From Prunella strophiata (Eukaryota; Chordata; Aves; Passeriformes; Prunellidae), in assembly GCA_036583965.1 (NCBI GenBank), contig JAZBQD010000028.1, positions 124,001 to 188,000 on the forward strand: a DNA stretch of 64,000 nt, in the 5' to 3' direction. The position numbers and the translations under genes are program-made. The notes under the pieces were generated by a model that worked only from the letters and a program-made list of their open reading frames with translations, made no database searches and was not told where the DNA came from. Numbering within the stretch: position 1 is the first letter of the stretch; every line of letters starts with the position of its first letter. This document shows, piece by piece, positions 13,726 through 26,800 of this stretch.

Positions 13726-14308
13726 TGTGGGGTAGAGAGGTGCAGGAACCCCTGGGCAGGTGCTGTTGGGGTGACCGCCTTCCCGAGAGTGATCCCCTCC
13801 TGGTCCAGATGACCAGCTCCCTCAGCCCACCTTGAACTCAGGCCCAGATGTAGTAAGCACGCACGACCAGAGGCTGAAGGAGGGTTCTTGATGAGAAAAA
13901 TCCAACTGGGCTTTACTGAAGGAACAGCAAAGGGTCCAGGGAAGGCAGGGTGTGGGGGAGGTGAAAGGCAGGGCAGGCAAGAAGGTCCACAGCCACAGCT
14001 GAAGGGTTTCAGGGTCAAGAAGCCGAAGAGGAGAGGGTGCTGATCTCTCTCCCAGGAGCTGCAGGCACACAGGTTCAACGCCCTGAGACCTCACAGCCCC
14101 CCCAGTAGCGGAGGGGATTGGGTATCTAACCAGGAAAGGGTAGGAGGGGTTAGGGTACAAACAAGCCCATAGGACTGGGGGAGAAGGGAGGAGCTAGAAT
14201 GGGGTGACACAACAGCAACCAATGTGGAAAGGAGAGGGGAGCAGTCTGTGGCAGAGGCCAATGAATAGACAAGGGATACAGAACTTTCTAGAACAGGGGG
14301 ATTACACA
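13726..14308 (-). repeat. Candidate GC-rich solo LTR, minus strand
   Basis: A sharply bounded GC-rich block of about 580 bp sits in AT-rich DNA. It begins TGTGGGGTAGAG and ends ...GGATTACACA, so the ends read TG...CA as in LTRs. On the minus strand there is an ATTGGTTGCTG element (inverted CCAAT), and an AGTAAA-type polyadenylation variant near 13915. No flanking duplication was found, so the limits are approximate. Overlapping frames of 112-119 codons on the minus strand reflect GC-rich composition and have no retroviral motif. Confidence 0.45.
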
Positions 14309-16241
14309 TCATTTGAGTGGCAGGGCTGTTTTACTTAGAAGAAACAGAGGGCACTGGGAAAAATCCAAATCCCTCACCCTAAACTACATGGGAGAGTCTT
14401 CCCAAGGCATCCCTGCTTCAGTGTCTGCCCCACAGCTTCCCACAGGGAGAAGGAAAGCAAGGGTTCCAAACCAGATTCAGTCCCTACAAAATGTTGCAAT
14501 GGAGTCTTCTTCCAGACACACAGAATTTTCTCTCTGTCTATACCATCATACTGGAGAGCTGAAGATCTTTTCCTACAGAGTCACATACCTGGTATTCTAT
14601 TACTTGAGACCTCATTAATTTTAGGACAACACAAAAGTAGAGATTTCTAAGTATATATTTTTTTTGTACATGATTGGTCCCAGCATAAACTGGACCACAG
14701 GTTGGGTGGTCTTAAATGTGGTAGAAAAGACACTTTGACACTTTTCTTTCAAAACAGAAAAAAAGTTGACAGCAGCAATGTTTTTCTTGAGCGTGAGATA
14801 TGTGAATGCTATGAAACTGCATCTTTTAGGCTGTCTGCAAGGTGATTCCTGCTCCTTACAGAGGAACTAATTTAGTTTCAGTAAAATAAACTAAGAATTC
14901 TTCTTAAAAGGAAGTTGTACATGAAGGATATAAAGGGCTGGATTCTACTCACATGAAAAAGACTGAAGTGTGTATTTAAGAGCTGTGTGAGACTATTTGG
15001 TTGGTCAGAGAAGTAGAGAATTCTGGTTTAAGAGTCACCTAGGCTTCCTCTCCAGCAGCCATTTATCAGCAAACTGCCACACCTTTTTGCTTCATCAGTC
15101 AATTTTGCCAGTTTCACACCTGTGAAATAATTTCATCTTCCAAACCACTTCAAACGAAACAGAACCTAAAGCCCAGACTTGAAATTGCTGTGATGCTGTA
15201 CAGTTATTAGAAAACCTCTTTGCCACTAAGCTTTTGCTCATTGCTGCCCTAAAAAAAATCCTAACCTATTAAAAAATAGTCTATTTATTTAATTTTGGAT
15301 CTAATCAGTATTGCTTCTTCTTTTACATGGCCTTTTACAGGAACCGAAACAGGAACAGAGATTCTTGTGAACTTAAATTAGTGAGCTATTTAAACCAGAT
15401 AAAATATTTCTTACAAAATTACACTCCAAAGGAAATGTCAGAGATTAGAAGAAAATAAAACAGACCTTGTAATAAAACCTGAGGCAACAGGCCTCAGGCT
15501 ATTACCTTCACTGCCTGAACATCCAACCTACCTGAAACTTTTTAACCTAGTGCTCAGATATGTTGCCCTGAAACAGAAGCACCAGCTTTGCTGTTCATAG
15601 AATGAACTCCTGGATATCTTTATCAGCAAATTATACATAAATGAAGACAGATCAGGATATTAAAGGCCTGAAGGGCCAAAATAAAGTAAAAAATGCCTAA
15701 CTCTGTATTCTAGTGAGAACAGAAGTTCCTTGCCAGTGCCCTGGCTTCTAACTTTCGCTCCCTGTGCTGTCTTAGCATGAAATCCAATTAACTTTTGCTG
15801 AAAAACCACTAAGCAGTCCTTGAAATCCAGAAAAACTTCCTCCACTCCATTATTCTTCCTGTTTTATAGCTATCAACAGTATTTTCATGCACTTTTGAAA
15901 TTTTAATTGGATTTTGTAACATGAGGAATAAATTTTTGTCCTTAGGCTAATCTCTCAAAGATCCATTAGCTTCTGTGGACACCCATAACTAATATTCCTA
16001 AACCAGGAAAAAGTATAACCCAAGCTACTCAACCGTCACTCAGTACACCTGCAAATAGCACCTACTGCTTCAGGATGCCACTGGCTAAAGCAAAGCTCTG
16101 CTTTTTCCTAAAGCAAACTTTAATCTTCTGGGTTTGCAACTCCAAATGTTGGTGAGCTGCCACACAGCATCCACACTGGTTTCTCTCAATCTGGCAGCTG
16201 TTATTGCCTATGAGAAATGCTGTCAGGCATAGGCATCCCTG
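14309..16241. other. Unique DNA, no gene seen
   Basis: AT-rich sequence with no recognised coding or repeat features. Short frames, such as the 101 codons at 14313-14618, show no domains. Confidence 0.5.
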
Positions 16242-16247
16242 TTCCCT

Positions 16248-16599
16248 TGTTGCTGCAGGCGCCCAGCCAGGTAATAATTAGCATTGACTCCATGATTGCA
16301 GAAGGCTGATCAATCACTTCATTGTACTATATTATATTATACTACACTATACTTATTAAGAAGCCCATAACCCTTAGAGACAGTCCGATACAGCTGTGAC
16401 ATAATTGGTCAATCCCTCCAAAGACCATCCAGTGTCCAATTAAGAAATCACCCTTTGGTAAACAAATCTCTGTAACACATTCCACGAGTCCACAACAACA
16501 GGTGCAGCAAGTGGAGATAAGAATTGTTTCTCATTATTTTCTCTGATCTTCTCACAGCCTTCCCCAGAAAAATGCCTGGGATTGTCGTCTGTTGCCACA
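16248..16599 (-). repeat. Solo LTR with 6-bp target duplication, minus strand
   Basis: The element starts TGTTGCTGCAGG and ends ...GTTGCCACA, giving TG...CA termini over 352 bp. It is flanked by TTCCCT at 16242-16247 and ATCCCT at 16600-16605, a 6-bp duplication with one mismatch. Six-base duplications are typical of class II (ERVK/alpha-beta) elements. The interior, with a TATATTATATTATACTACACTATAC stretch split by small changes and a block near 16480 reading ACATTCCACGAGTCCACAACAACAGG across several words, resembles songbird ERVK-type LTRs from memory. Orientation is inferred. Confidence 0.65.
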
Positions 16600-16605
16600 A
16601 TCCCT

Positions 16606-17186
16606 CACCACAGTCACTTCACAGAACATGTGCATCCCATCACTTGGTTATTTTCATGGACAATCTGGGGGTTTCTGTGGTTGAGACAGGCATAACGTGG
16701 CACCAAACTCATCAAACATGATGCTGGAAAGTATAATGATTGTTTTCTGAGAAAATTGTTATGATTGTTACGAATGATTGTTACATTCTTTGGGGACTCC
16801 TTTCCCTAATTTAAATAGATTACACATCTTTTAGAACTCCTCAAAGGCAGAAAACTGTTTTTGTGTGATTGTAACATATCCATGCATAAACATTAACTTG
16901 AAAACTAGACAGAAGTAGTTCATGTTCCTGTTCATTTCAGATGATGCATTCTCCGTTGCTACCAGGATGGCATCAGCTGGAGCGCTGGTGGCACCTGGGC
17001 TGGAAAGATGAGCCTGGCAGCTGCCTGCTGCTACCAGCTGCTGCTCAGGCCTCGCTCTTCCCCTGGCACTCACCGTGCTGCTGGGAACTACCAGATACAG
17101 CACATAAACCAAATTCGCTGTTTCAATACATACTCACGTGTCAAATATTTTACTTATCTAACTTGATTTCCAAGAACGAGTAGGAT
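16606..17186. other. Unique spacer between two LTRs
   Basis: About 580 bp between two solo LTRs, with no exon or repeat family recognised. Near 16733-16790 a GATTGTTA-like word recurs several times in direct orientation. Confidence 0.5.
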
Positions 17187-17191
17187 AGAGT

Positions 17192-17710
17192 TGTGCTAGT
17201 TTGAAAGTAAAAACTAGTGAGACACTCTAAGTCAGAAATACAATTTAATAAAAGCTAAAATAAAATACATGCAAAGGAGAGAAATTAACAACAACAACAA
17301 AAAAACCCCTGACAGAGTCAGAATACGACCTGTCCCTAGTGTCCCTCCTAGTTGGAGTGATGGTAGCAGTCCAGATGAAATGGTCCCACTGAAGTGGGAG
17401 CCAGCAGCCTGTGTCCCTTGGGAGCCAGTGGACAGGGCTGCCTCTTCGGTCTCAAAACCCAGACTTTATCCACATGAAAATGCCTGGCTCTCCCCCTTGG
17501 GCAGAGCATCTCACAATGGAGCATTGTGGCTTCTATGGGTCATGTGATAAGGCCTTGATGGGCCATTAACAGAACCATTAACAGGAAACAATCCCGAGGT
17601 AGGAGGCAAGAGATAAGGAAAAACACTCCCCCTCCTAGTTTTAACAGTATGTGGAGATGGTGATAGAATACATACTCTTTGGGTACATTTTAACATTGTA
17701 ACCTAGGACA
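17192..17710 (-). repeat. Solo LTR of the same family as the 56-62 kb provirus
   Basis: Read on the minus strand, this begins TGTCCTAGG and ends ...CAAACTAGCACA. It follows the provirus LTRs at 56216 and 61891 throughout, including the TTAATGGCCCATCAAGGCC block, CACATGACCCATAGAAGCC, the GGGGGAGAGCCAGGCATTTTCAT-like core and the terminal CTTAGAGTGTCTCACTAG block. Perfect 5-bp duplications AGAGT flank it at 17187-17191 and 17711-17715. It is clearly more diverged from the two provirus LTRs than they are from each other. It marks an older insertion of the family whose interior was lost by LTR-LTR recombination. Confidence 0.93.
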
Positions 17711-17715
17711 AGAGT

Positions 17716-20700
17716 GCAGTCCAAGAAGTCCTGAGGTAATGGGAATGCAGGCCTTGGACAAACTTTGCAAGGATCAGAAGGTGCTCCAAACCTCATCACC
17801 CACCTGTGCCTGCCACTGTGCCACACCTGGCACTGCCAGATTGAGCTGTAGGCCAGGCCACCCAAAATATTTCTGAAACCCTAAAGATTATTCTTATCTT
17901 GTCCAAACCTCAAAGATTTATCTTGTCAAATAACATTCATACTGTTGTGGGTGGCAGGGAGCTGGCAGCAGGGCTGCCCCAAGCTGGACACAGACAGCTC
18001 CAGTCAGCTCTGGTGCAGCCCCAGATTGCAGCAGAGCCAGGGCAACCCTGGAAAAGGCATTCCATGATTCTTGGCCAGAAGGTAGCAGACATGTAACTGA
18101 ACTAATTTCAAAGCTGTCTTTAAAACTGCATGAATTAATAAATCCCAGAATTTTTACTCTGCCCTCTCAGCAGCTGAACCAAGGTGCAGTTTGCTGCTTC
18201 TGGAACAGAAAGTTACAGATTACCTGCACCTGATTACCTTCCTATGATCATTGAGTCTCAAGCTGTTAGAAAAAAGCTACATTACAAGAATTTAGAACTG
18301 TAGAAGTGTGGGGGCATTCAGGATAAACTAATACCCACTTTGCAACTAAAGGGAGAGTAGATAATAAAATGTTTTTTTAACTCTAGGACAACAGGAACTA
18401 CTCTCTTGCAGCTTGAGCATCCATTTAATGTGAGAAACAGAAGCCATAAATCAGGGAGGACAACTTTCATCTCTTTTGGAGGGGATTGGGAATTCTAGTG
18501 ACAATGACCAGTGAGCTCATACACCAGCTAAATCCCTTGATAATTAACTGAATTACTACACTTACTAAATCCACCCAGTAACCGCCCAGCCAACATATTT
18601 TTTCCCAGCTATAGGTAATGTAAGGAGCAGCAGATCCCTCTCAGCAGCACACAGAACATAGAAAGAGGAACCATTTGGAAAATGAGAAATGGAAGTGACA
18701 TCTGTGTGTCATTGTGTAAGGAAAACCAGCATTTTAAGGAAAAAGCAGAATAGTATTGCCTGTCTTTAAGATAATTTTCATGACATTTTTCTTTCAGATT
18801 CTGCTTGTACTTTTTACTAACTTCTGGTTTCTGTGTTGTCTATACTGGAACATATTGTTTTACATATTACACATAATATATTTTTATTTATTTTTCAGAG
18901 CAATCTTGCATTGCTCAGCTCTAGAATCAGCGTAATTATCATTGTGATTTGATTTGTCCTTTCTGTTCATAACCAGTTTTACCTTTTCCTACAACATGGT
19001 TACCAATTTCCTGGGTCAGTGCCACAGCTAGCCTGTGCTTCCTCTTTCCAGTGGAACAGAACCTCTTCTTTGCCATGTGATGAGGTCATAGCCTTCAAAA
19101 TATGCTTGAATTCAGCCTTTTCTATGTGACAATTTGATTTTATCCCTTACTTTAACCTTTACATTAGGAGATTACAAGGAAATGAACTATTTTTCTGCTG
19201 GTATAAATCCCAGAAGCCTTTACAAATTTCATAATGGGAGCTGAGAGGAATGTCTGAATTTGAAAGAGATCCTTCATGTAGGAGTCTGAATAAAAATCCA
19301 AAATGCATTTACACACACAAGTGACTAATCCCTTGAGTTCATTGCTCTTGCTCACACTCAGAGTAATTGAAAGAGAGCTTGAGATAAAAGGGAATTTGGA
19401 GGAGATGGAAGGGAATGATGTTTCCAAGTTGGTTTGGTTCAGCATAAGAAAACCTGAGCTCCTGGTTAGTGCTGTTTTTTACAGAAGTTATCAAAACTAT
19501 TAATGCAGTCACCAACAACTTGACTGCAAAAGCTATCAAGCTTACATGTAGAGACTTTACCTATTTCGGTGTCTTGAGCACCAGCCAGTGCTCTCCTCAA
19601 ACAAGTAAGTTGGTTTGTAAAGGCCCAGTGAGATCTGAGACCACATCACCAAACTGTCAGATGGCCTGAGTAAGACAGAGCAACGGCTTTTCCAACAGGT
19701 CACTTTTGGAATCGTTACTCTTGCTCCTCCTACTTCATCTGTAGAAATTCTGGTGGATACCCAAGAAAACATTTTATCCAGAATTTCTGTACCTTTTACC
19801 ATTTCAACAAATGAGAAGCTTCTCATAACAGCAGAAGCAATCAGTAGAAAAATTTCCCAATTAACCAGCTACATATTTTTTAACAAGTTCCTCATAGTCC
19901 ATTTTCTATTTGCTTGAAAGCTGGGGTGTTTATTTGCAATCCTGAACAGCAGACATTTCTTGCTTAATAGAATACCGATTCACGAAATTATGTAAAAAAC
20001 CCAACTATACAATCATGAGTGTTGAAATGCATCTTAGGAAATTCTTAGCTATCTACCCAGTGATTGCATTTCCCACAGTCATAAAACTACTTCTAAAATG
20101 TGGCGTTTCCAACACAACAACAAAAACCTATCAACTCTAGGTGGATCTCAGTGGATGAGCTGGAATGAAGTAGATTCCAGATGAGCCTCAATAAACCATT
20201 TCTAGCACTAATCTTTGCCCTTATTCCTCTGACTAGTTTCTTCCAGCATCAGGTGCAGTGGGTATGCCCTTTCCTGGTGGTAAGTGCCAGCAGATCCACA
20301 CAGAGAGTCGTGCTTCAGTGCTGCTCACTTAGCTCACAATCCAGCCAGCTGCTGCTCTTCTGCACAAACTGCACTCTCTCCTTCCTGAGAAAACTCTATT
20401 CTGTCTAATCTTGAAAAGAGACAGTGATAAAGTTTGTTAGCCAAGGGCTGATACGGGAGATCTGCTTCTTCACAGAAACGGGGAGTACAACTGTCCCTAG
20501 TAGTTTTAAAGATAGCATTCAAATAATCTATTGGCTGTTTCTGTAATTTCCCCCGTGAGAGTGTGTTAGTACAACCCTGGAATCTCACCTTGATGGCTAC
20601 TGATAAAAAATTTTAAAGCTCAGCTTTTAATTGATGGGAGTGCAGTGGGAATGTAAATAAAACACTGTGGTTAGAATAACAGCTCCACTGCTTGAACTAC

Positions 20701-21570
20701 ACTCTACATCCCAGGAAACTGCATTTTTGTTTGCCAGTTTACCTGTCTCCCACTCAAATTTGGCAATTTACCCTTTCCATTCCAGGACTGGTTAGGGATT
20801 TGTTTTTTTTTTTATAACCAAGTACCAGAAATGTTGATGTATCCCCTGTACACAAGGTTTGCACAAGGCCCTATGTCTGTACTGGAAATATACAATACCA
20901 AAACAAATTAGCTGAAGCGACAATGAGATTTGCATTGCCATAGGTTACTATAACTGAAAATAAACTTCTGAGTGAAAAAGCCACAGTAAGCTTACAAAGT
21001 TAACTAAACCTCATGATCCATAGAAAGGTTAAGAAACATGAATCCTGTGATCTCTGACAAATGGGACACAAGCTAAAATTCTTTGCTTCCTCTTGAATAT
21101 AACAATAAAGGAAATGCAAGTCCTGTGACTTTGCAGCTTGTGCCTGTTGCCCAGTAGGACACTGAAAGTTAAAAATCCCTGTCAGTGCAAAGCATGCACT
21201 GTGCTGTCACTCCTCAGAAGGCAAACATGGGACTTATGTTGTTGTGCCCTCTGAATACCCGAGGCTGAAATATCTACTCCATTCCTCATTTCCAAGAGAT
21301 TGCAGCTCTGTTTTAATGGACAAAACACAAGTTTAGGAGGTATGGCTGATCCCAGATCATTCTCCTGTCCAGACCTCACTTCTGTGACAGGCCATTGGTT
21401 TGGTGCATGGACTGCTTCTCATGGATGCTCATCTCACCAGAACAAGCTATCCACAAAGGACAGCAAAGTTTTGGTCACATACCAGCGGTAGTATGAAGCA
21501 TCCACTGACTGCAGTGATAGGCAGATTTCACCTAAGTTGATTTCCTACATGTCGGAATACAGGACATCCC
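17716..21570. other. Unique DNA, no gene seen
   Basis: About 3.9 kb with no recognised exon, RNA gene or transposon. A modestly GC-richer patch lies near 17950-18060. Open frames of 60-93 codons occur on both strands and look like chance. Confidence 0.5.
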
Positions 21571-21575
21571 TCTGG

Positions 21576-22181
21576 CTGTCCTGGATGGCTTGAGCCCCTG
21601 GCAGGGAGCTCAGAGGCCTTGGCACACAGCCCAAGACCCCTGTGCCTTTGATTTCGATTCATGGAAAAAATTACCAACCTTATATGAAGAGTTGCAAGCC
21701 ACAAAAGTTAAGTAGAGTAAGAGTTAGTTTATCACAAGGTGAAAAAGTAGAATTTTGGGATTTTTTAGAATGAGGGTTCAGGGGTCAAGATGGAGGAATT
21801 TGGGTGTGTTCTATCCTTCTTTCTCCTTCTTCTTAGCCTCTGTCTTCTGGGTGATGGTGGCACTTTTGGATTGGTTTAGAGTAGAGCTGGACTGTGTAAC
21901 ATAGATGATAGGTATTGGAAAATAACTGTAAATAATGTACACATAGTTTTTAGTATGAAAAGATAACACCACCCCAGAGGTGGGCAGTGTGCCTCAGACT
22001 GACCTGCTGAACAGACCTCAGCGGGTCAGGAAAATAATGTGATAGATAAGAGAAAATAAACAACCTTGAAGACCACAAATGAAGAGTCCTGACTCCTTCT
22101 TCGGTTCTCGGGCTGGGACACAGAGACTGTCAAACAGATCGGGGTCATCTCAAGCTCCTGAGAGATCCGCGACACCTACAG
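21576..22181 (+). repeat. Solo LTR with probable 5-bp target duplication, plus strand
   Basis: This is a 606-bp segment with inverted termini CTGTCC...CTACAG. It is flanked by TCTGG at 21571-21575 and 22182-22186. A polyadenylation signal AATAAA lies near 22056 within AGAAAATAAACAACC. It is followed by a U5-like GC-richer segment with GGTTCTCGGGCTGGGACACAG and GAGAGATCCGCGACACCTACA read in two words. This arrangement fits U3-R-U5 in plus orientation. If the true ends are TGTCC...CTACA, the duplication is off by one base, so the exact ends are uncertain. Confidence 0.65.
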
Positions 22182-22186
22182 TCTGG

Positions 22187-23322
22187 TCAGATGCAGTTAA
22201 TTTCATTCTCAAACAGCAAATCAATACTTAAAAGAGCACTGTCTATGTGATTATGTAAGCTAATAGATTTTGCCCGTTGCTGAGAAATGGGATGTGAATT
22301 AATTTCTAATTAATTTCCCTTTACACCGTATATGTCACATTCATTGGTCACTGTCCAACTTTATAAATGCGTATCACTTTTTACAGGAATTTCTTATGAT
22401 TACCATTCCAAAAACATCTGCCTGAACTATGCCAATAAATCCCGTGGCATTTTATCCTAACACAGGTGTCTTAAAGCCAGCTTCTCTTACATCCATTTTG
22501 AGTTTTATTGACACTAAACTCTTATCCTGTTAAAGAGACAGAAAAAAAAGCACAGTTACACAAAACTGTTAAAAAAAAAAAAAGGTGCTTCTTCATTTCC
22601 AAAGGCTGTATGCATAAGAAAATCAGTTTAAAAAAACAACAAAACCAAACCAAACCAAACAAACACCATACATCAATCCTTTGTATATTTCTCAAAATAA
22701 AATTGTGGATCCAGACACTAAACTTAGGTATTTCAAGCAAAAAGTATAGTATAAAATCACAATAAAGATATTTCAGGAGTATTTTACTTAATGACTTGTT
22801 TAAATTGTCAGTTACCAAGTGATAATTACTCTTCCAAAAACATTGACATGTTAACCATAGATACAAAGCAGGCCTTTTCATGTATCTCATTAAAAAATAA
22901 AAGAAAAAGAAGGAAAAAAGAAAAGGAAAAAAAAAAAAGAGCTTTTGTAAACTGACAGATTCTTCCAGAACAAGTAATGCAAAGAAGGATTTACAGAGGT
23001 CAATTTTAATGCAATTTATTTAGAGAGAAGCATTAGAAAGTGCCAGCACTGAAGATACCATATATTTCACCTATCTATCACAGCCCAAAGCATGAGTCTT
23101 GAGTCATTTTTGAATTTTTTCAGAGCATGTTTTCACCAGAAATGACAGAAAAAACAACAGCAACAACCAAAATAACAGAGAGGGAACGAAAGAAAGATGG
23201 TGCCTAATGGGATGTAAGAGTGTTCAACCTGCTGGTGAAGCCTTGACTTTTTTTTGTCAGTGTTTGCAGCTTTATATGACCAATAATAAACAGAAGAAAA
23301 GCTTTCTGTCATCCTTGATGAT
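22187..23322. other. Unique AT-rich DNA between solo LTRs
   Basis: No gene recognised. Contains A-rich low-complexity stretches near 22570-22583, 22626-22665 (AAACC-type repeats) and 22890-22940. Frames of up to 122 codons here run through these A/T tracts and are not believable genes. The segment 22198-22490 is AT-rich with many TAAT words and shows no repeat features. Confidence 0.5.
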
Positions 23323-23328
23323 ATTATT

Positions 23329-23857
23329 TGTGGCGGTGCATGTCAGGCCGCTGGTCATCTCTCTGACCCGGCTAGCAGCGGAGCGGCCAGAGATGGGCCG
23401 GCAACAACACCCGGAGGGATCTGCGGGGCACGCGGGGAAACCCTCTGGTCTTGGGAGCTTGACGATGATGTGGTTGTGTGGCATAGCAACAAGGAAGGGA
23501 TGGGTACAACTGAAGTGCCAAAACTGAAGATATTTATTAAATAAATAAAAGGGCACAAACGATGCAAAACAAAACATAAAGAGGCTCCTTCAGAAGACCC
23601 CAAAGTGGGGCCAACACACATATATATAGTTTCTCATAGAATGTTCTAGAAGCCTTCTGGCCACTCACAGGCTGTTGATCTGCATGGCCACTCCCAATTG
23701 GTCCCAGAGTCCTTTGCAAGTCCTTTGCTCCTCACCATAAGCTGCCTGGATGTCATAAGTGGTGGTTTCTTATTTTCTTGGAGTCCTGATGTTGGTTGTC
23801 TGTGGTATAGCTGAGTGGCCAGTTTCTGGCCTGCCTCCACCAGGACAAGCTCTCACA
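23329..23857 (-). repeat. Solo LTR with perfect 6-bp target duplication, minus strand
   Basis: The element runs TGTGGCGGTGC...AAGCTCTCACA over 529 bp. It is flanked by ATTATT at 23323-23328 and again at 23858-23863, a perfect 6-bp duplication. On the minus strand there is a TATA-like ACTATATATATG near 23618-23632. An AATAAA lies about 85 bp further on near 23540, followed by a GC-rich U5-like block. This supports minus orientation. Six-base duplications are typical of class II ERVs. No internal viral sequence remains. Confidence 0.88.
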
Positions 23858-23863
23858 ATTATT

Positions 23864-26800
23864 TAGTTTCCTAAAGGAAAATACTAAAAGCATCAAAATA
23901 AGAGCTTGATACCACCAACTGATTTCATAAAATACTCCTTGAAACTAAAATTGCAGTTTATGGTTCAGTTGAAGTAGACTGGGAGATGGAAATGACAGCA
24001 TATATTAGAAAAATGCTAGAGTAGGACTGCTATCAAAGATCTATTTAATTTAGGATTCCTCTCCCTTTAATTACTCTCTGGTGTATGTGTTCAGGATTTA
24101 TTAGTTCATTTCTAAAATTCACACAACAAAAGTGGCAAGGAAATAGCCATAACAACTGTTTATCCACCAGCCCCAAGATTCTGGCAGTGCAGTTATAGAG
24201 CAAGGAACCAGGCTCTCCTCATATGTTAATTCTGCACTGTTATTCCAGGAAAATAACACATTACTTTATAGAAGTTCTACTCACACACATATTTGTACTT
24301 GCTACTCCAAAAGTTCATTTTAATTTTAATTCCTACCAGTAACCTCTACTGGCCTTCATCAGGTTTTCCAGTTGCTTTTCTAATGCAGAATATGTGCTAT
24401 TATTGTAAACCTGCTCACACCAGTTTTGTTTCCAAAGTCAAGTTAGATTTCTGGGAACTGTCCCTCATGGCTTTTTTTTCTGCCTCCATCAGCTCATCCA
24501 TCAGCTATGCTTTGCTGTATGCAGTGGACAAGCTGCTAACTTCAAGTTTGTTGATAATTTTTAGTTTGTTTCAGTTTGTTCCTTTGATGCACCCTGAATG
24601 TAAAACTGTTTCAATATACTTTGGTTTTATTATTTATTAACAATTTCTGTCATGCATAATGAAAAGAACTAAAATTATATTGATCTGATTTTTTTTTCTC
24701 CCTTTACTTCTACTCCCAAAATGTATTTTGGTTTCCACATTTATGAAAATGTAACATATTGCATAACATTTATTATTATAAAGGCATACTCTGTGGTCCA
24801 AAATTAAATTCTGTTTTGGCACACATGCTAGTGCACATGGGCATTGCTGAGGTAAACAACAATATCAAGTACAAGCTACAGTACAAGAAGGTAACAAAAC
24901 AGATTTTAAAATTACTAGATTGATATTCACTAAAGTTTTGGGATGAAAGAGATAATTTAAATTAAATAAGGGCTGGTCATGAATAAACCATAGAATCCCA
25001 TAAGCTTAAACAGAAGCTGGTCCATTTATTTTCTTTCAATTTCTTTCCCTTCACTACCCAACATCAAATCTTTGAAAGTTTGAATTTAATGCCAAGGGTA
25101 ATACTAAAACTAACATTCTCACAGGAACTCAGATGAAATCTGAGATAAAGATCCAGCTCTTCTACATAACTGTAGTACTTTGCTGCTCAGAAATTTTAGG
25201 AGGTTTTATCTTTAGCAATGATCCTATGAACCAAAGGACGTATTACCTATTTAAAAAAAACTTGAGGGTCAGAGAATAAAATGGTAACTTGCTCAAATTC
25301 AGTAGAAGGAAGGCAAGACCATAACATAGGTTGATAATTATTTAAGACTGCAGAATAAAAGATGACTCTTCCTAGCAAGCCCAGGAAAGATTAAAAGTAT
25401 CTGATATAGGTTCATCTGGGGAAAATTTCCAACCCATTTTTCATCTGCTTAATTCTATTTTAGATAAACATCCAGATTCCTGAGCACTTACTGAAACCAA
25501 ATTGAAATCCTGGATGGCTCATTCATTATTATGAGTACCATATGTCTGATTTTATTTTTGCAATTGTCTTTGGCAATAACATACTCTGTCTGAAGCTCCA
25601 TGGCAAGGACTCAAATCTGATGGTTCTGAAAAAACATTTCAGGGGGGAACATGGTACTGCATATCCTGAACAGAATGTCTAGTACTGTACAGCTTCTGCC
25701 TTGGCTTTGCACAGAGGCTGTTTTGGTGACCTGTTGGCCACTAAGAACAAACAGAAGTATGAAGAGATGAACAAAAATCTTTGCTGTGACTCACACACAA
25801 AGGTAGAAGCTAAAGAAGATTGATAGACAAATCCAATAATGTAATTTCCTCTTATCTAAGAATTTCTTGTACCACTTCTTAAGAAATTGGATTACTTGGA
25901 TTTTTTAAAATCTTTGCCTGTCTAGTGCTATTAAAAATACATATTGCGTATTTCTTTCAAGTTCACATCTAAAAGGCACATTTCTCTGCTTGGGCAGTTC
26001 CATCATTTACCACTCTCTGCCTTGAGCGACTGACAGAAATTTGCATGGCCTGGAGGCCATGGCCATTCTCCTCAGTCACTACAGCACCTCTCACATGAAC
26101 CTTCTCCACTTTTTTCACCCACTTAATTCAGATTATCTCAAAGCACTTAGTTTTGTGTACTTGTATCACAGGGACTTAAAAGCAGCTCCATTTAAGAAAC
26201 ATTATATTTTTAGTCATGTATGATACTGTGGAAATGATCTAGTTCACTTATCCCAGTGAGACAGCTCTCAGAGCACACAAGTGCCTATTGCTGCTATGTG
26301 GGGTAGAGATTTTTTCTACTTAAGCCATAGTAAAAGCTGAGGTTTTATGGAAAAACCTTGCTTCTTACATAAATAAGTTCAGCTCTTTTGAAAATCTACC
26401 AGGAGCTTTGCTGTGCTGTCAGACCCCGAGTTGTTTGGAAAAAGCTCTCTGCTCCAAACACATCTGCAATATTCCCTTGAGCACAGAAAGGAGGTGCCCT
26501 ACATAGCTGTAATGAAATTACAGCAGAACTCCACCAGGCAGTTTCAGCTTTAGCTGCAGCACCACACAGGTGAGGTTCTGCCAAAACCCACTATACAGTG
26601 CTCCATGGCACTATAGGCATGAAAATGCACCACACTGCTCTGTTCTGGAAAAATGCACCTCCAAATGTGGCAACATTTTGGTTAATTATGGCAGAGTTGC
26701 TAACTCGCTGGCAATACCTTCCATCCTGTTTACTGCATCCCCATTCAGATTTCTTTGTTAACAATTTAAAGAAAACCTACTATTTCTTATGTAACAGAGT

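Noticed and set aside
13719..14160. 119- and 112-codon minus-strand frames
   Set aside because: They overlap each other in two frames within a GC-rich, probable LTR. No retroviral or host domain.
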